Notes: generated by a model from the letters alone, not told the origin. A stretch of DNA of 64,000 bases from Plazaster borealis (GCA_021014325.1 CM037458.1:23357063-23421062); one strand, 5' to 3'; positions 49,801-56,145 are shown, numbered from the stretch's first letter. Translations and numbers: made by a program.

Positions 49801-52592
49801 GTAACCCTATTCTGCTAAGCAGAAATGTTTTGTGCTTACCTACTTTACCTACTTTACCATCATTTTCTTGCAACTTCGATGACCAATTGAGCCCAAATTT
49901 TCACAGGCTTGTTATTTTATGCATATGTTGGGATACACCAAGTGAGAACACTGGTCTTTGACAATTACCAAACGTATTCAGTGCCTTTAAGTCTTCCCCC
50001 AATGATTCTGTAGCCATACTGGTCAATAGCTGGCCAATTTAATCCATCATTCTATCACTCCATCTTAATCCCTTAGAATTCGGGTGCTATAATTAAGCTA
50101 CTTTTTAAAGAAATGTTTTTCTTAATATTTGCTTGTTTTCTTTTGTCATGCCAGAAAATGGATCTTAACAAGGATGGTGTTGTAACAATAGATGAGTTTA
50201 TTGACTCGTGCAGAGCTGTAAGTGATGTCATGATTCACTTTCCTAAACCTATTTTTGCTATTTTATTTTGACAATTATTTGATGGAATCCCCACTACTTC
50301 AACTAACACCCGGTTCAGACAGGCACTACAGAGTTGCGCCAAACCAAATAGATTAGGAGCGACTCTAGGTCGACCCAAATAAATTTTGGTTTCAGACAGG
50401 CGAACTTAGCATAACTTTTATACTAGGTTTGGCTCATGACAAGATCAACGTCTGTAACCAAGATGCTCCAGAGTCGTTCCAAACAACTGCAACAGTCGAT
50501 CTTTCGACTTTCAATAATTTGTTTCGGCTCTAGAGCGCCTGTCTGAACCGGGTGTTAAAGGCAGAAATGTTTTTCCAGAAAATTAGTACCTGAACTGAGT
50601 GTATACTAAGTGTGAATTGTAGCTAAGAAATCACCAAATTGTGTCACCATTTTCATTTGACTTTTGAGGGGGTGTGGTAATTTACCGTCCACTTCAAATC
50701 ACATGTAAATAATATTGCAAACTGACAAAGAGGAAGTGTTCTGAGGGACATTTTCTCTCTAAGTTGACATTGTTAAGTTTACCACGGCTGTTTTAGGCAT
50801 GTTACAATGAACAATGTCAAAGCATTAATTTGACAGGTTCAGTAACTTACTGTCACTCGCATTTTTACTTAACCCTTTAGAGACCACAGTGGTCACTAGC
50901 AGACACTAGCCGCTTGTACCAAAATGCCCATAGCGGCCCGCAAGCAGCTGCAAGATTTGACCTTTAGAAAGAGGTCATAGTGAAAGTCACGTCCGGAAAT
51001 GACATTTTCCAATGTTTCTCATGTTGACATACTATTTACATTTGTAAAACATAACAGAATTTCTGTTTCAGATTGGGGTTTTTCTAGGCATTTCAACAAA
51101 TCAACAAGGGGCCTATTGTGACGATTATACAGAAATGAATGGTCTCTAAAAGAGTTCAAGATGTCAAGTTAACAATGTGATGACGCGGTATCCATTTTAA
51201 GGCCTAACAAACATGTCTCATATCAATCATTTAACCCTTACACCGATGTGCCGGGATTCGAACCCACAACTTCTGCGTTCTCGAGGACTTAACCACTAGA
51301 CCACCAAGCATGCCGGTGTCAGTTCAAATCCTGTAATTAGCAGCGGGTACCACAAACATTGATGTAATAAGTGCAGTTATTGCACCAATTAAAACAACTT
51401 GTCCTTGTGGCATGTCGTGGCTGAACGGCTAAGAACACCGAACACAAACTCTGGTGTTTCTGATCAGCAGAGTGTGGGTTCGAATCCCAGTCGTGACACT
51501 TGTGTCCTTAAGCAAGACACTTAACCACATGCTTCGTCCTTCGGATGGGACGTTAAACCGTAGGTCCCGTGTGTTGTGTAATGCACGTAAAAGAACCCAG
51601 TGCACTTATCGTAAAGAGAAGGGGTTCGCCCCGGTGTTCCTGGTTTGATTCGCTGCATATTGCGCCACAGCACCTTGTAAACAATGACATGGTGCTATGC
51701 AAAGGAATATATAGGTCTCATACTTCAACACGTAACTCCACTTACCTTGTAATAATAATAATAATAATACGCAGTTCTTATATAGCGCTTTATACTCCCG
51801 ATGGGTGTCTCAAAGCGCTCAGTATTTTTCCTACAAGGTAAGTGGAGTTACGTGTTGAAATATGAGACGTATTCCTTTACATAGCATCATGTAATGGTTT
51901 ACAAGGTGCTGTGGCGCAATATGCAGCCAATCAAACCAGGAACACCGGGGCGAACCCCTTCTCTTTACGATAAGTGCACTGGGTTCTTTTACGTGCATTA
52001 CACAACACACGGGACCTACGGCTTAACGTCCCATCCGAAGGACGCAGCATGTGGTTAAGTGTCTTGCTTAAGGACACAAGTGTCACAACTGGGATTCGAA
52101 CACACTATGCTGATCAGAAACACCAGAGCTTGAGTTCGGTGTTCTTATCCGCTCGGCCACAACACGCCACAGTAAGAAAAATACTGAGCGCTTTGAGACA
52201 CCCATCGGGAGTATAAAGCACTATATGAGAACTGCGTTATTATTATTATTATTATCCTTAAGGCTAGCTTGATTTGTTGTTAAAATCAGGCAAGATATTC
52301 TTCCTACTTTAATCTGAATTTCAATTTTTTATTTTTTTATTTTTTATTTTTTTCACTCGGAAAAACCAAACTCATCAACAAAACTGTTATTTAAATGGCA
52401 TAGAAAGTCTTTAAATTTGTAATTGTTTTTAGCCTATTCCGTACATAGGTACATTTTTAAAAGAGCCAAATATCATGCCAGTAAAATGCAGGATTTCTTG
52501 CAATGATTTATTTGTCTTCTTCTCTTTGTGTTTCCCATTTCCAGGACGAGACTATCACCAAGTCCATGCACGTCTTTGATACAATATTATGA
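7828..52592 (+). CDS. KCNIP: Kv channel-interacting protein (KChIP), eight-exon gene, 206 aa
   Basis: Neuronal calcium sensor protein of the KChIP family, a cytosolic or membrane-tethered auxiliary subunit expected to bind the N-terminus of Kv4/Shal channels and set their trafficking and inactivation. The joined segments are 7828-7858, 28576-28700, 36168-36237, 40550-40620, 45730-45837, 49067-49171, 50155-50217 and 52545-52592. All junctions are GT-AG and the phases (1,0,1,0,0,0,0) agree, giving 621 nt with the stop. Residues 1-10 carry a myristoylation motif (MGTVFS). Residues 44-75 contain the KChIP hallmark [20 protein letters not shown] and the run FFPQG. EF1 is degenerate (Cys-Pro in the loop). 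EF2 spans D89-E100, EF3 D125-E136 and EF4 D173-E184. The C-terminus is 15 residues after exon 7, as I recall for vertebrate KChIPs. The internal exon sizes 125-70-71-108-105-63 also match my memory of vertebrate KCNIP genes. Family assignment is very secure; exon 1 is the least certain part. An ortholog of the single ancestral gene is more likely than a specific KCNIP1-4 paralog. Confidence 0.95.
9011..9185. mobile_element. GGGCCCAATTTCATA palindromic element
   Basis: ggacccaatttcatacagct ... accagctctttgaaatcagtccc with the shared gactggtgtcctgctta core. Confidence 0.75.
9390..9587. mobile_element. GGGCCCAATTTCATA palindromic element
   Basis: gggcccattttcattgagct ... agcagctctatgaaatttgg ends; the core is in the opposite orientation to 9011 (ataccagtcaccgatgg). 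Confidence 0.75.
10236..10461 (+). mobile_element. tRNA-derived SINE, copy 1
   Basis: The head has an A-box-like segment and a B box (GGTTCGAATTCCACC), followed by a body with cctggagcc and gttttcagtccct motifs and an AATA/TA-rich tail. It shares its order of motifs with the copy at 10575. Confidence 0.75.
10575..10822 (+). mobile_element. tRNA-derived SINE, copy 2
   Basis: Same family and orientation as the copy 115 bases upstream: GGTTGGCTTAGTGGTTTCTT head, B box GTTCGAATCCCCCTC, shared body motifs, and an AATAATA tail. Two head-to-tail copies suggest repeated insertion at one site. Confidence 0.75.
11086..11262. mobile_element. Partial TTAAAGG-family element
   Basis: Shares the actacattacttcaaaggg and caacagctctccagtgcttt segments and a right end of ccctgccttta with 31227-31414. 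Confidence 0.55.
11567..11886. mobile_element. TTAA-flanked element (CCCTTTAGAGACC ends)
   Basis: Ends ctaacccttcagagac and gtctcttaagggttaa. The inside (ataacatgaaacagaaat, gacctttactttgacctct) matches the copies at 38031 and 50869. TTAA at the ends is typical of piggyBac-type insertion; that class call is an inference. Confidence 0.7.
13301..13336. repeat. Near-perfect palindrome of about 34 bp
   Basis: gctatagccatggagctata followed by its mirror gctccatgctatag, with one missing base in the right arm. Confidence 0.8.
13880..14745 (+). mobile_element. CR1/L2-like non-LTR retrotransposon, 5'-truncated 3' end
   Basis: The frame through 14514 reads as the C-terminal part of a LINE reverse transcriptase. 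It has a degenerate YYLAWGG segment, then [20 protein letters not shown], an [10 protein letters not shown] motif, a TRQSNLIHV motif and a [15 protein letters not shown] segment. These are the usual landmarks after the RT core in the CR1/L2/Jockey group. An AT-rich 3' UTR and an (AAAC)n tail at 14721-14742 follow. The endonuclease and catalytic RT domain are missing, so the copy is dead. Clade assignment is from memory. Confidence 0.8.
18097..18378. mobile_element. Short inverted-repeat element (TATTTGGTTTGCGG ends)
   Basis: 282 bp with terminal inverted repeats of about 32 bp (tatttggtttgcggtaacac and its complement). A half copy ends at 31660 (atatacacatggtgttacca). Confidence 0.75.
19214..19475 (-). 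mobile_element. tRNA-derived SINE (Leu/Ser-like head), minus-strand copy
   Basis: The minus strand matches the body and 3' part of the SINE at 45294, including the run from the acttatgaggc-type end through gcacgtaaaagaaccc-like sequence. It contains a small internal duplication of the ccctactcttccatgataag segment, and the tRNA head is eroded. Confidence 0.7.
21059..21348. mobile_element. Inverted-repeat element with tRNA-Asn-like sequence in both ends
   Basis: Two arms of about 100 bases are reverse complements: taatttggggttgaa... on the left and ...ttcaaccccaaatta on the right. Each carries the 3' two-thirds of a tRNA-like sequence. On the right arm this reads TTGGTAGCGCGCCGG, an anticodon-like GTT in a large loop, then GGTTCAAATCCCGC. 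The D-arm side is missing, so it is not a functional tRNA. Confidence 0.65.
22912..23088. mobile_element. Palindromic element lacking the tRNA-like core
   Basis: Left ttttacccatacaccggtgt and right catcagtgtaagggtaaaaa are inverted, as are the flanking tactcggtacattcctcg and gagagagtactgagaata segments. Same family as 30552-30913, without the tRNA-like part. Confidence 0.65.
23235..23395. repeat. 55-bp tandem repeat, three units
   Basis: aagaaaacaacctgatcata starts at 23235, 23290 and 23345 with few differences between units. Confidence 0.9.
24098..24345. repeat. Dispersed repeat, copy 1 (second copy 28931-29135)
   Basis: gttgtatctcctaaaatagcactta, cttaaaatagcccaaatgta and gcaaaaaacatgatacaacg segments recur in the same order at 28931-29135. 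Inverted gttgtatctc/gagatacaac units make it partly palindromic. Confidence 0.6.
26555..26720. mobile_element. Palindromic element carrying the GGCTCT/AGAGCC motif
   Basis: aatctcttttgggagtagtg at the left mirrors caacaaaagagatt at the right, with inner arms gttggctctgaaaagagccg and ggtctcgacgtttcgaacag pairing through the centre. The 44-bp array at 48281-48890 is built from the same motif. Confidence 0.7.
28576..28700 (+). CDS. KCNIP: KCNIP coding exon 2
   Basis: 125 nt; begins with the last two bases of a split Asp codon after the acceptor tttttgttccttcccattctcag and ends in phase 0 at CAG|GTAACT. It encodes residues 12-52. The segment has the acidic DLEDLEM start, the [10 protein letters not shown] motif, and the helix [16 protein letters not shown] leading into pseudo-EF1. 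Poly-C tracts lie on both sides (28495-28508 and 28724-28744). Confidence 0.96.
28931..29135. repeat. Dispersed repeat, copy 2
   Basis: Same family as 24098-24345: aaaaagttgtatctcttaaa, cagatgtacacacaaaacaa and gagatacaacgttcc. It follows a short (GATA)n tract. Confidence 0.6.
29313..29672. repeat. 180-bp tandem duplication, two units
   Basis: 29313-29492 and 29493-29672 differ at only a few bases (for example ccagtag/ccgatag and caaaggttga/caaatgttga). Each unit contains the palindrome cccctatttaaatatagggg. Confidence 0.95.
30552..30913. mobile_element. Palindromic element with an internal tRNA-like segment
   Basis: The ends are inverted: ttacccttacatcggcgg... at the left mirrors ...acatcggtgcaagggtaa at the right, with further paired sequence (actgtatactctgtac against gtactgagtataaagt). 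One arm holds a tRNA-like segment at about 30765-30835 (CTCGGTGGTCTTGTGGTAAG, B box GGGTTCGACTCCCAC). Related copies lie at 22912-23088, 32165-33071, 41385-41625 and 51232-51352. Confidence 0.65.
31227..31414. mobile_element. Partial TTAAAGG-family element
   Basis: Contains aactacattacttcaaaggg, agctctccagtgttctttac and the paired agaaaggcttc/gaagcctttct hairpin; no clear left terminus. Confidence 0.55.
31586..31660. mobile_element. Right-end fragment of the TATTTGGTTTGCGG element
   Basis: Matches 18305-18378 (caagacatgttctcaaagaa, tagatatacacatggtgtta); the left end was not found. Confidence 0.6.
32194..32515. mobile_element. TTAAAGG-ended short inverted-repeat transposon
   Basis: ttaaaggtatcgtacacgtt at the left mirrors aacgtgttcaatgcctttaa at the right. 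The inside matches 47131-47501. Minus-strand reading frames inside (for example [18 protein letters not shown]) recur in the copies and are by-products. Confidence 0.8.
32511..32860. mobile_element. TTAAAGG-ended element, second subfamily, right end lost
   Basis: Begins tttaaagggattgtatgggt directly where the previous element ends. Shares ccataaaactaacctgtgaa and gttatgtccacgcaggaaga with 35412-35805. Confidence 0.7.
33405..33600 (-). mobile_element. Antisense LINE C-terminal fragment (broken)
   Basis: The minus strand translates to [20 protein letters not shown] followed by [17 protein letters not shown]. This is the characteristic WAGHVAR...GKRxRGRPxxRWR tail of endonuclease-RT LINEs. A stop codon lies just before the motif (after VKDIIVKIR), so it is a pseudogene fragment. 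It sits antisense to KCNIP in intron 2. Confidence 0.8.
35085..35275. mobile_element. GGGCCCAATTTCATA palindromic element, left end eroded
   Basis: The right end cggctttatgaaattgggca is clear; the internal ttgcttagcaaacaaatttg pairs with the left half. Confidence 0.65.
35412..35805. mobile_element. TTAAAGG-ended element, second subfamily, full length
   Basis: ttaaaggcatcgtacacgtt at the left and aagtacgatgcctttaa at the right; 394 bp with a conserved interior shared with 58338-58735. Confidence 0.8.
36168..36237 (+). CDS. KCNIP: KCNIP coding exon 3 (degenerate EF1)
   Basis: 70 nt after a CT-repeat polypyrimidine tract and CTCACAG. It encodes residues 53-75 beginning ECPSG and ending FFPQG, plus one base of a split Asp codon before GTAATA. 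Cys and Pro in the EF1 loop abolish ion ligands, as throughout the neuronal calcium sensor family. Confidence 0.96.
37186..37512. mobile_element. Inverted-repeat short element
   Basis: ttagatttgaataatgtctg at the left mirrors cagacattattcaaatctaa at the right; inner arms around gacttgcttagtc and gctatgtcac also pair. Fragments of the same family occur near 40041-40160 and 49575-49705. Confidence 0.7.
37893..38370. mobile_element. Palindromic element split by a nested TTAA-flanked element
   Basis: The outer ends ctgtttcatagatctgctaa and cagctctatgaaacaggtc are inverted repeats of the GGGCCCAATTTCATA family. Between them at 38031-38345 sits a 315-bp element with TTAA at both ends (ttaatcttttagagacc ... 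ggtctaaagggttaa). Confidence 0.75.
40550..40620 (+). CDS. KCNIP: KCNIP coding exon 4 (EF2 loop, first 11 positions)
   Basis: 71 nt between acceptor TTCCTACAG and donor GAG|GTAACA. It completes Asp76, reads [12 protein letters not shown], then gives EF2 loop positions 1-11 ([11 protein letters not shown], residues 89-99). The twelfth loop residue is the first codon of exon 5. Loop positions 1, 3 and 5 are D, D, N with Gly at 6. Confidence 0.96.
41385..41625 (-). mobile_element. tRNA-containing palindromic element, minus-strand copy
   Basis: The minus strand carries CTCAGTGGTCTAGTGGTAAG and GTGGGTTCAAATCCCACCCG, a tRNA-like A/B-box pair over about 75 bases. This is flanked by the ggataaagggtaaaaacc and gcactgtatactcggtac segments of the 30552 family. 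The long anticodon loop argues against a working tRNA gene. Confidence 0.65.
42240..42830. repeat. Degenerate tandem repeat, about 90-bp units
   Basis: Recurring attgatgttgtcaatgtaat, gtgaaaaaccatggaa, cttggaaaacat and cagctagattctgggctaca segments in fixed order, about six imperfect units. Confidence 0.7.
45294..45650 (+). mobile_element. tRNA-derived SINE (Leu/Ser-like head)
   Basis: The head has the A box GTGGCTGAGCGGTTAAGAG and B box GGGTTCGAGTCCCGG, with a long variable region between them as in tRNA-Leu or tRNA-Ser. A body of about 270 bp and an ATAATAAT tail follow. It lies in KCNIP intron 4, with the tail about 80 bases before exon 5. Confidence 0.85.
45730..45837 (+). CDS. KCNIP: KCNIP coding exon 5 (end of EF2, EF3 loop)
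   Basis: 108 nt, 36 codons, phase 0 at both ends, bounded by CCATACAG and GAA|GTAAGT. It encodes residues 100-135: [12 protein letters not shown], then the EF3 helix (NWAFNLY) and loop positions 1-11 ([11 protein letters not shown]). The loop's twelfth residue, Glu, comes from exon 6. The EF3 loop is fully canonical for calcium. Confidence 0.97.
46010..46086. repeat. 27-bp tandem repeat, three units
   Basis: ctttgaacctcctgaattgt plus atacagt, repeated nearly exactly. Because 27 is a multiple of three, several minus-strand frames are open by chance. Confidence 0.9.
46100..46256. mobile_element. Short inverted-repeat element (CCGGTGT ends)
   Basis: ccggtgtggcaggagattct with a duplicated cggagattctgtcc, facing gacagaatctccgggggac and gacaccgg. 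Sequence near 19460-19600 looks distantly related. Confidence 0.6.
47131..47501. mobile_element. TTAAAGG-ended short inverted-repeat transposon
   Basis: ttaaaggtgtcgtacacgtt at the left and aacgtgttcagtgcctttaa at the right. Same subfamily as 32194-32515. Confidence 0.8.
47619..47800. mobile_element. GGGCCCAATTTCATA palindromic element
   Basis: gtgcccaatttcatagagat ... ctgcaaaattgggccc ends with the tgactggtatcctgctc core. Confidence 0.75.
48281..48890. repeat. 44-bp hairpin array, about 13 units
   Basis: ctcccaaaagagattta recurs every 44 bp from about 48319 to 48758, with two irregular units after. Each unit contains GGCTCTTCTTAGAGCC or a variant, a stem of six with a four-base loop. An inverted copy (atcttttggaaggagtgt) sits at the left edge, so the array seems to have grown inside a 26555-type palindromic element. 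Confidence 0.95.
49067..49171 (+). CDS. KCNIP: KCNIP coding exon 6 (EF3-EF4 linker)
   Basis: 105 nt, 35 codons, phase 0; acceptor TTCATTACAG, donor CAG|GTACAC. It encodes residues 136-170, including SIYDMMGKY, typical of KChIPs (AIYDMMGKY in vertebrates, from memory), followed by the variable linker and HVERVFQ leading into EF4. Confidence 0.97.
49172..50154 (+). other. KCNIP intron 6, 983 bp
   Basis: Shortest intron. It begins with a C-rich tract at 49191-49212 and carries a truncated palindromic element (49711-49858) fused to the 3' half of a TTAAAGG-family element (49859-49990). Confidence 0.85.
49711..49990. mobile_element. Composite: truncated GGGCCCAATTTCATA element fused to half a TTAAAGG element
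   Basis: 49711-49858 starts gggcccaatgtcatagagct and lacks its right end. 49859-49990 matches the 3' half of 47131-47501 (catcattttcttgcaacttc to agtgcctttaa). Confidence 0.65.
50155..50217 (+). CDS. KCNIP: KCNIP coding exon 7 (EF4 loop)
   Basis: 63 nt, 21 codons, phase 0; acceptor TTTTGTCATGCCAG, donor GCT|GTAAGT. It encodes residues 171-191, KM then the EF4 loop [12 protein letters not shown] (173-184), a complete calcium-binding loop, then FIDSCRA. Confidence 0.97.
50304..50557. mobile_element. CCCGGTTCA-ended short inverted-repeat transposon
   Basis: 254-bp element with perfect terminal inverted repeats of about 21 bp: taacacccggttcagacagg at the left, its reverse complement at the right. 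No coding capacity. Confidence 0.8.
50869..51159. mobile_element. TTAA-flanked element (CCCTTTAGAGACC ends), opposite orientation
   Basis: Starts ttaaccctttagagacca and ends ggtctctaaaagagttcaa; the inside is the reverse complement of the copies at 11567 and 38031. Confidence 0.7.
51232..51352 (-). mobile_element. tRNA-containing element fragment
   Basis: aacccttacaccgatgt followed by the reverse complement of a tRNA-like sequence (B box on the minus strand GGGTTCGAATCCCGG), ending near gcagcgggtacc, as in the 30552 family. Confidence 0.55.
51411..51745 (+). mobile_element. tRNA-derived SINE, left arm of inverted pair
   Basis: Same family as 45294, with head GTGGCTGAACGGCTAAGA and GGTTCGAATCCCAG. 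It forms the left arm of a long inverted repeat with 51829-52170. Confidence 0.85.
51829..52170 (-). mobile_element. tRNA-derived SINE, right arm of inverted pair
   Basis: Near-perfect reverse complement of 51411-51745 over its whole length, including bases beyond the SINE itself (the caaggtaagtggagttacgt segment). Confidence 0.85.
52545..52592 (+). CDS. KCNIP: KCNIP coding exon 8 and stop codon
   Basis: 48 nt after acceptor TTTCCCATTTCCAG; encodes the C-terminal 15 residues [15 protein letters not shown] and TGA. The length and hydrophobic pattern match the C-terminal helix of vertebrate KChIPs, which end in a similar 15-residue segment. 3' untranslated sequence follows; its end is unknown. 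Confidence 0.95.
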   Translation, partial: DETITKSMHVFDTIL

Positions 52593-52596
52593 AACC

Positions 52597-52602
52597 AATA
52601 AA
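52597..52602 (+). promoter_or_regulatory. Possible polyadenylation signal AATAAA after KCNIP stop
   Basis: AATAAA lies five bases after the stop codon and is followed about 20 bases later by a T-rich stretch. It would give an unusually short 3' UTR, so a more distal site is at least as likely. Confidence 0.25.
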
Positions 52603-53576
52603 CTGTACCGCAAGGAGATTCTTTTTTATATATAACCAGCAACAAAATATATGAAGAAAAAAAAAAGAAGACAATGTGAAAACAGACACTTTTTATCTGC
52701 AGGGACCTATTTTGCGTGCTATAAATCTATGCCATCCTACAAGTGTTGTGTTTTTATACGGAGGCCCAGTTCTTAGAGGAGATCTCTAGTTGTTGCGGAG
52801 ACACTGTTTGATTCTGCAGAGCTCCGACAATCAAGTGGTGTCTAAAGCACCTCCTGTGTCTATCACAGGATTGATCTTCAGTAAATGGTTTCTAGCTTTC
52901 CGGCATAACTTTTTAAAAAGCCCCCGCTGTTACGGCATAACTTCAGCGCTTGATCTGGGTCTGCTTTCGGAGTCACCGAGACAGAAGTTACCCATCCAGT
53001 TGCTCATTATCTCTTGGGATGAGTGGTCCGTTTCTTCAGGATGTGATTATTGAGTGATACATCTGTCGCCATCATCTTTGTCATCAAATATCAAGTATCC
53101 CACTTTGAGAGAGTGAGACACGTCAAAAGTCATGTTTTATAGATATCCTTACGGACTGCAAGGTTTATTAAAAATGGTCATCTAAGTAAGCACTTGGATT
53201 AAGAGGTTGAGGTTTTGCATGGTGGAGATAGATCCATTTGGAATTACTTTGGGAACAAGGTTTGTTACTCTGTCCTACAGTGACCCCTTGCACAACACGC
53301 ACACACTTACACGCGCCTATCTTGTCCCCCATTTTGGGAGTCAAAATATACACAAAGGAATTGAATCCCCAAATCGTAGAAGTGGTAGACACGTTTTTTG
53401 TGGAGGTGCGTTCGGCGTCTGCAAGGGGTCAATCGGAAGAACTGTTGGCTCTGAAAGAAAAATGGCTGCTTGTTCTCCATAGCTGGCTTTTTTCAGAGCC
53501 AACATAACTCTTCCTTGAAAATATTACTATAGTGTACCTAAACTAATGACTTAAACAATTGGATTGGAATTCAGGA

Positions 53577-53831
53577 AAAATACAATTACCACTTGAGTGT
53601 ACTACCTAAAACAAAACAAAAACTGCAGGAGAAACAAACGAGGAGAAGTTTTGTAGAGGAAAAAATACAACAATTACCACTGGAGTGTACTACCAAAAAA
53701 AAAACTGCAGGAGAAACAAACAAGGAGAGTTTTGTAAAGGAAAACATACAACAATTACCACTTGAGTGTTCTACCTAGAAAAAAACACAAAAACTACAGG
53801 AGAAACAAACAAGAAGAAGTATTGTAGGGGA
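53577..53831. repeat. Minisatellite of about 85 bp, three units
   Basis: acaattaccacttgagtgt and aactgcaggagaaacaaac recur three times with small length changes. It lies about 1 kb past the KCNIP stop, possibly in its 3' UTR. Confidence 0.85.
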
Positions 53832-54880
53832 ATGTTCACATTGCGTACATTTTGTTTTTTCTTTAATGCAGACAAAAGGCTTGTTAAGAAAAAATATATA
53901 TACAAAAAAAATTGAGAAACAAAATGATCTTGTGCCTTGTGATACGATGGCATTATTAATTTGCTCTGTACAGAATTAACTATATCTTGCTCTTCGAAAT
54001 ACCTGACTTATATTTTGGGGTATTTCTAAAACGGATAAAAAGAGTATTCGGGAAATTGGTTAGAGAAACAGAGAAGTATTCTATTCAGCATTTGATTTCA
54101 AATTGTGGGTTGTTTTTATTTAAGGATGACATGCAGGGAGTTGTTGTTGTTTCTCTATTGTGTTGATTTTGATTATTATTTTTTTTTTTTTGGTTGAACG
54201 TTATCCTAATGTTAAATAATCAAGTTCAGTTTGTGTGCATTTATAATTTGTGGCCAGTTGTAACTTACTCTCTGATATTGTGTTGCTATAACCGCTTAAA
54301 GATCTAAAGTACATTCAATATTACTCAACTATCATGTTACACACTTATAATGCAAAGATTTTCAATTATCACGGATTATACAAATAAGACAGTTCTGACG
54401 TGCCTACATCAATTATATACTCATATAATTATACAATAGGTGTATATATTCCGACACAGTATCAAGTACTTCTTTTGCGTATTTATCATTTACTATTGGC
54501 TCTGAAATGACTCATTTATGAGTTGTGTGTAAACTATTTTTGTCGTTCTGTGTATTTTGTATCCTACTAAGATCGCACAATGCAATAATATGTAGTACTC
54601 ATTATAGCGTAGATGTGCAACTTTATTAATATCTTTGTAGAAAAAACAAATCTTCCCTTTTATCTGATCGGGCATTCAACATTAACTACCAATTGCCCTT
54701 TATTACTTAAGCAATGCCATACATAATTAAGCCAGTACAAACAAAACATTATATCGCTCATTTTTTCTCCATAAGCCTCATCAGGTAATTTTTAAAATGG
54801 TTGAGTAAGCTTTACTTCGAAGTTGAGTTAGCTATGCTAGAGAACATTCTACGTGTTACTGTTTGCAGCCTGTTCGTTCT

Positions 54881-55070
54881 AGCGCATTTTTATAGAGCTG
54901 CTGTTTAATTGCTAATCAAATTTGTTTGCTTATCAACCATTAGCAGGGAACCAGTGATAAGCAATGGAGGGGATAGTACTTTTTTGGCTGGTAATGTATG
55001 ACTGCTAAGCAAGATTTTTTTTCGGGCTCAGCAATTTATGTGCCTATATAGCAGCTCTATAAAATAAAGC
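54881..55070. mobile_element. GGGCCCAATTTCATA palindromic element, diverged
   Basis: tttttatagagctgctg at the left and cagctctataaaataaagcc at the right, with internal gctggtaatgtatgactgct resembling the core. Confidence 0.6.
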
Positions 55071-55198
55071 CGTTGAAAGTTTCTAAAAGGTGCCAAGCTG
55101 TTCCATAACCTCTGGTGCATGAGTACAATGCTACTGTGTTACAACCAGAGAAGGACATGACTACTGTATGTTCTGCTAACCCCTCGTGATCTACAAAC

Positions 55199-55227
55199 TA
55201 GGGTTAGGGTGAGGGTTAGGGTTAGGA
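55199..55227. repeat. Short interstitial telomere-like tract
   Basis: Four near-consecutive TTAGGG-type units (one reads gtgagg). Confidence 0.75.
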
Positions 55228-55880
55228 ACATACATTTGTAGGGTGTCGGAACATTAGTGTGTAATTGGGAAGGGTTCAAATTTCTTCTCTGGTATACAAC
55301 TGAACAGACAAGTTTTTAAAAAGTTTCCTTGGGCAATCCTCAGAAGAATATATTTCACACGGTTTATTGTGATTTATCAACATTTTTCTCTCTGAAACAT
55401 GTTGCAGAGGTGCAATATTCAGAAATGATCTGAAAAGGTAGATTTGGGGAGTGGCTTGTTGATCCCTTTGCCCTGTGTAATACTTCATTCACATAAATAC
55501 TGTTACAGTTCTGATACAATTCCAGATTACTTTTCAAATTCAATATGTATCATTATTATGCTGCAATGTGTAAATACAGAGATGTACATTTAATGTCTGT
55601 TTGAACAAATTATGCTAAAGGTGGAATGCCCTTGTAGCATGTAGTGGCAGAAGTGGGATCAGATGGGAAGAATCTGTGAACTTAAATGTATGATTTCAGG
55701 GCACTAACATTTTTTAGGCAAACATCACATTTGAAGGATAAACATTTCATGAAAGATCAACAATTATGGCAACAATCATGAGAGCTACAAATTAATTGCC
55801 CTTCAATAAAATGGTGTCCTCAAGATTTATTTGAATATCATCAGAGTTAATGTACGGATAGGAGTCATTCAATTCCTCTA

Positions 55881-56145
55881 TTCAGTCAAATACTTGAGTC
55901 AGTAAAGTACTCAAGTCAGTAAAGTACTCAAGTCAGTAAAGTACTCGAGTCAGTAAAGTACTTGAGTCAGTAAAGTACTCAAGTCAGTAAAGTACTCGAG
56001 TCAGTAAAGTATTCGAGTCAGTAAAGTACTCGAGTCAGTAAAGTACTCGAGTCAGTAAAGTACTCAAGTCAGTCAAGTACTCGAGTCAGTAAAGTACTCG
56101 AGTCAGTCAAGTATTCAAGTCAGTAAAGTGCCCGGGTACTCATGA
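55881..56145. repeat. 17-bp minisatellite, about 15 units
   Basis: gagtcagtaaagtactc repeated with a/g and t/c variants. Each unit contains AGTACT, and junctions create CTCGAG. Confidence 0.95.

Larger units (their letters stand above)
51411..52255. repeat. Long inverted repeat in KCNIP intron 7
   Basis: The two SINE arms of about 335-342 bp are separated by about 85 bp. The spacer (51755-51828) is a LINE-like 3' tail with (AAT)n. Its reverse complement follows the right arm at 52172-52255, so the spacer can pair outside the main stem as well. Transcribed as part of KCNIP pre-mRNA, it would form an intramolecular dsRNA. Confidence 0.85.
50218..52544 (+). other. KCNIP intron 7, 2.3 kb
   Basis: Last intron, almost wholly made of mobile elements: a CCCGGTTCA-ended element (50304-50557), a TTAA-flanked element (50869-51159), a tRNA-like fragment (51232-51352) and the inverted SINE pair (51411-52255). 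Confidence 0.85.

Noticed and set aside
55199..55227. Chromosome end
   Set aside because: Only about four TTAGGG-like units with unique sequence on both sides; an interstitial tract.
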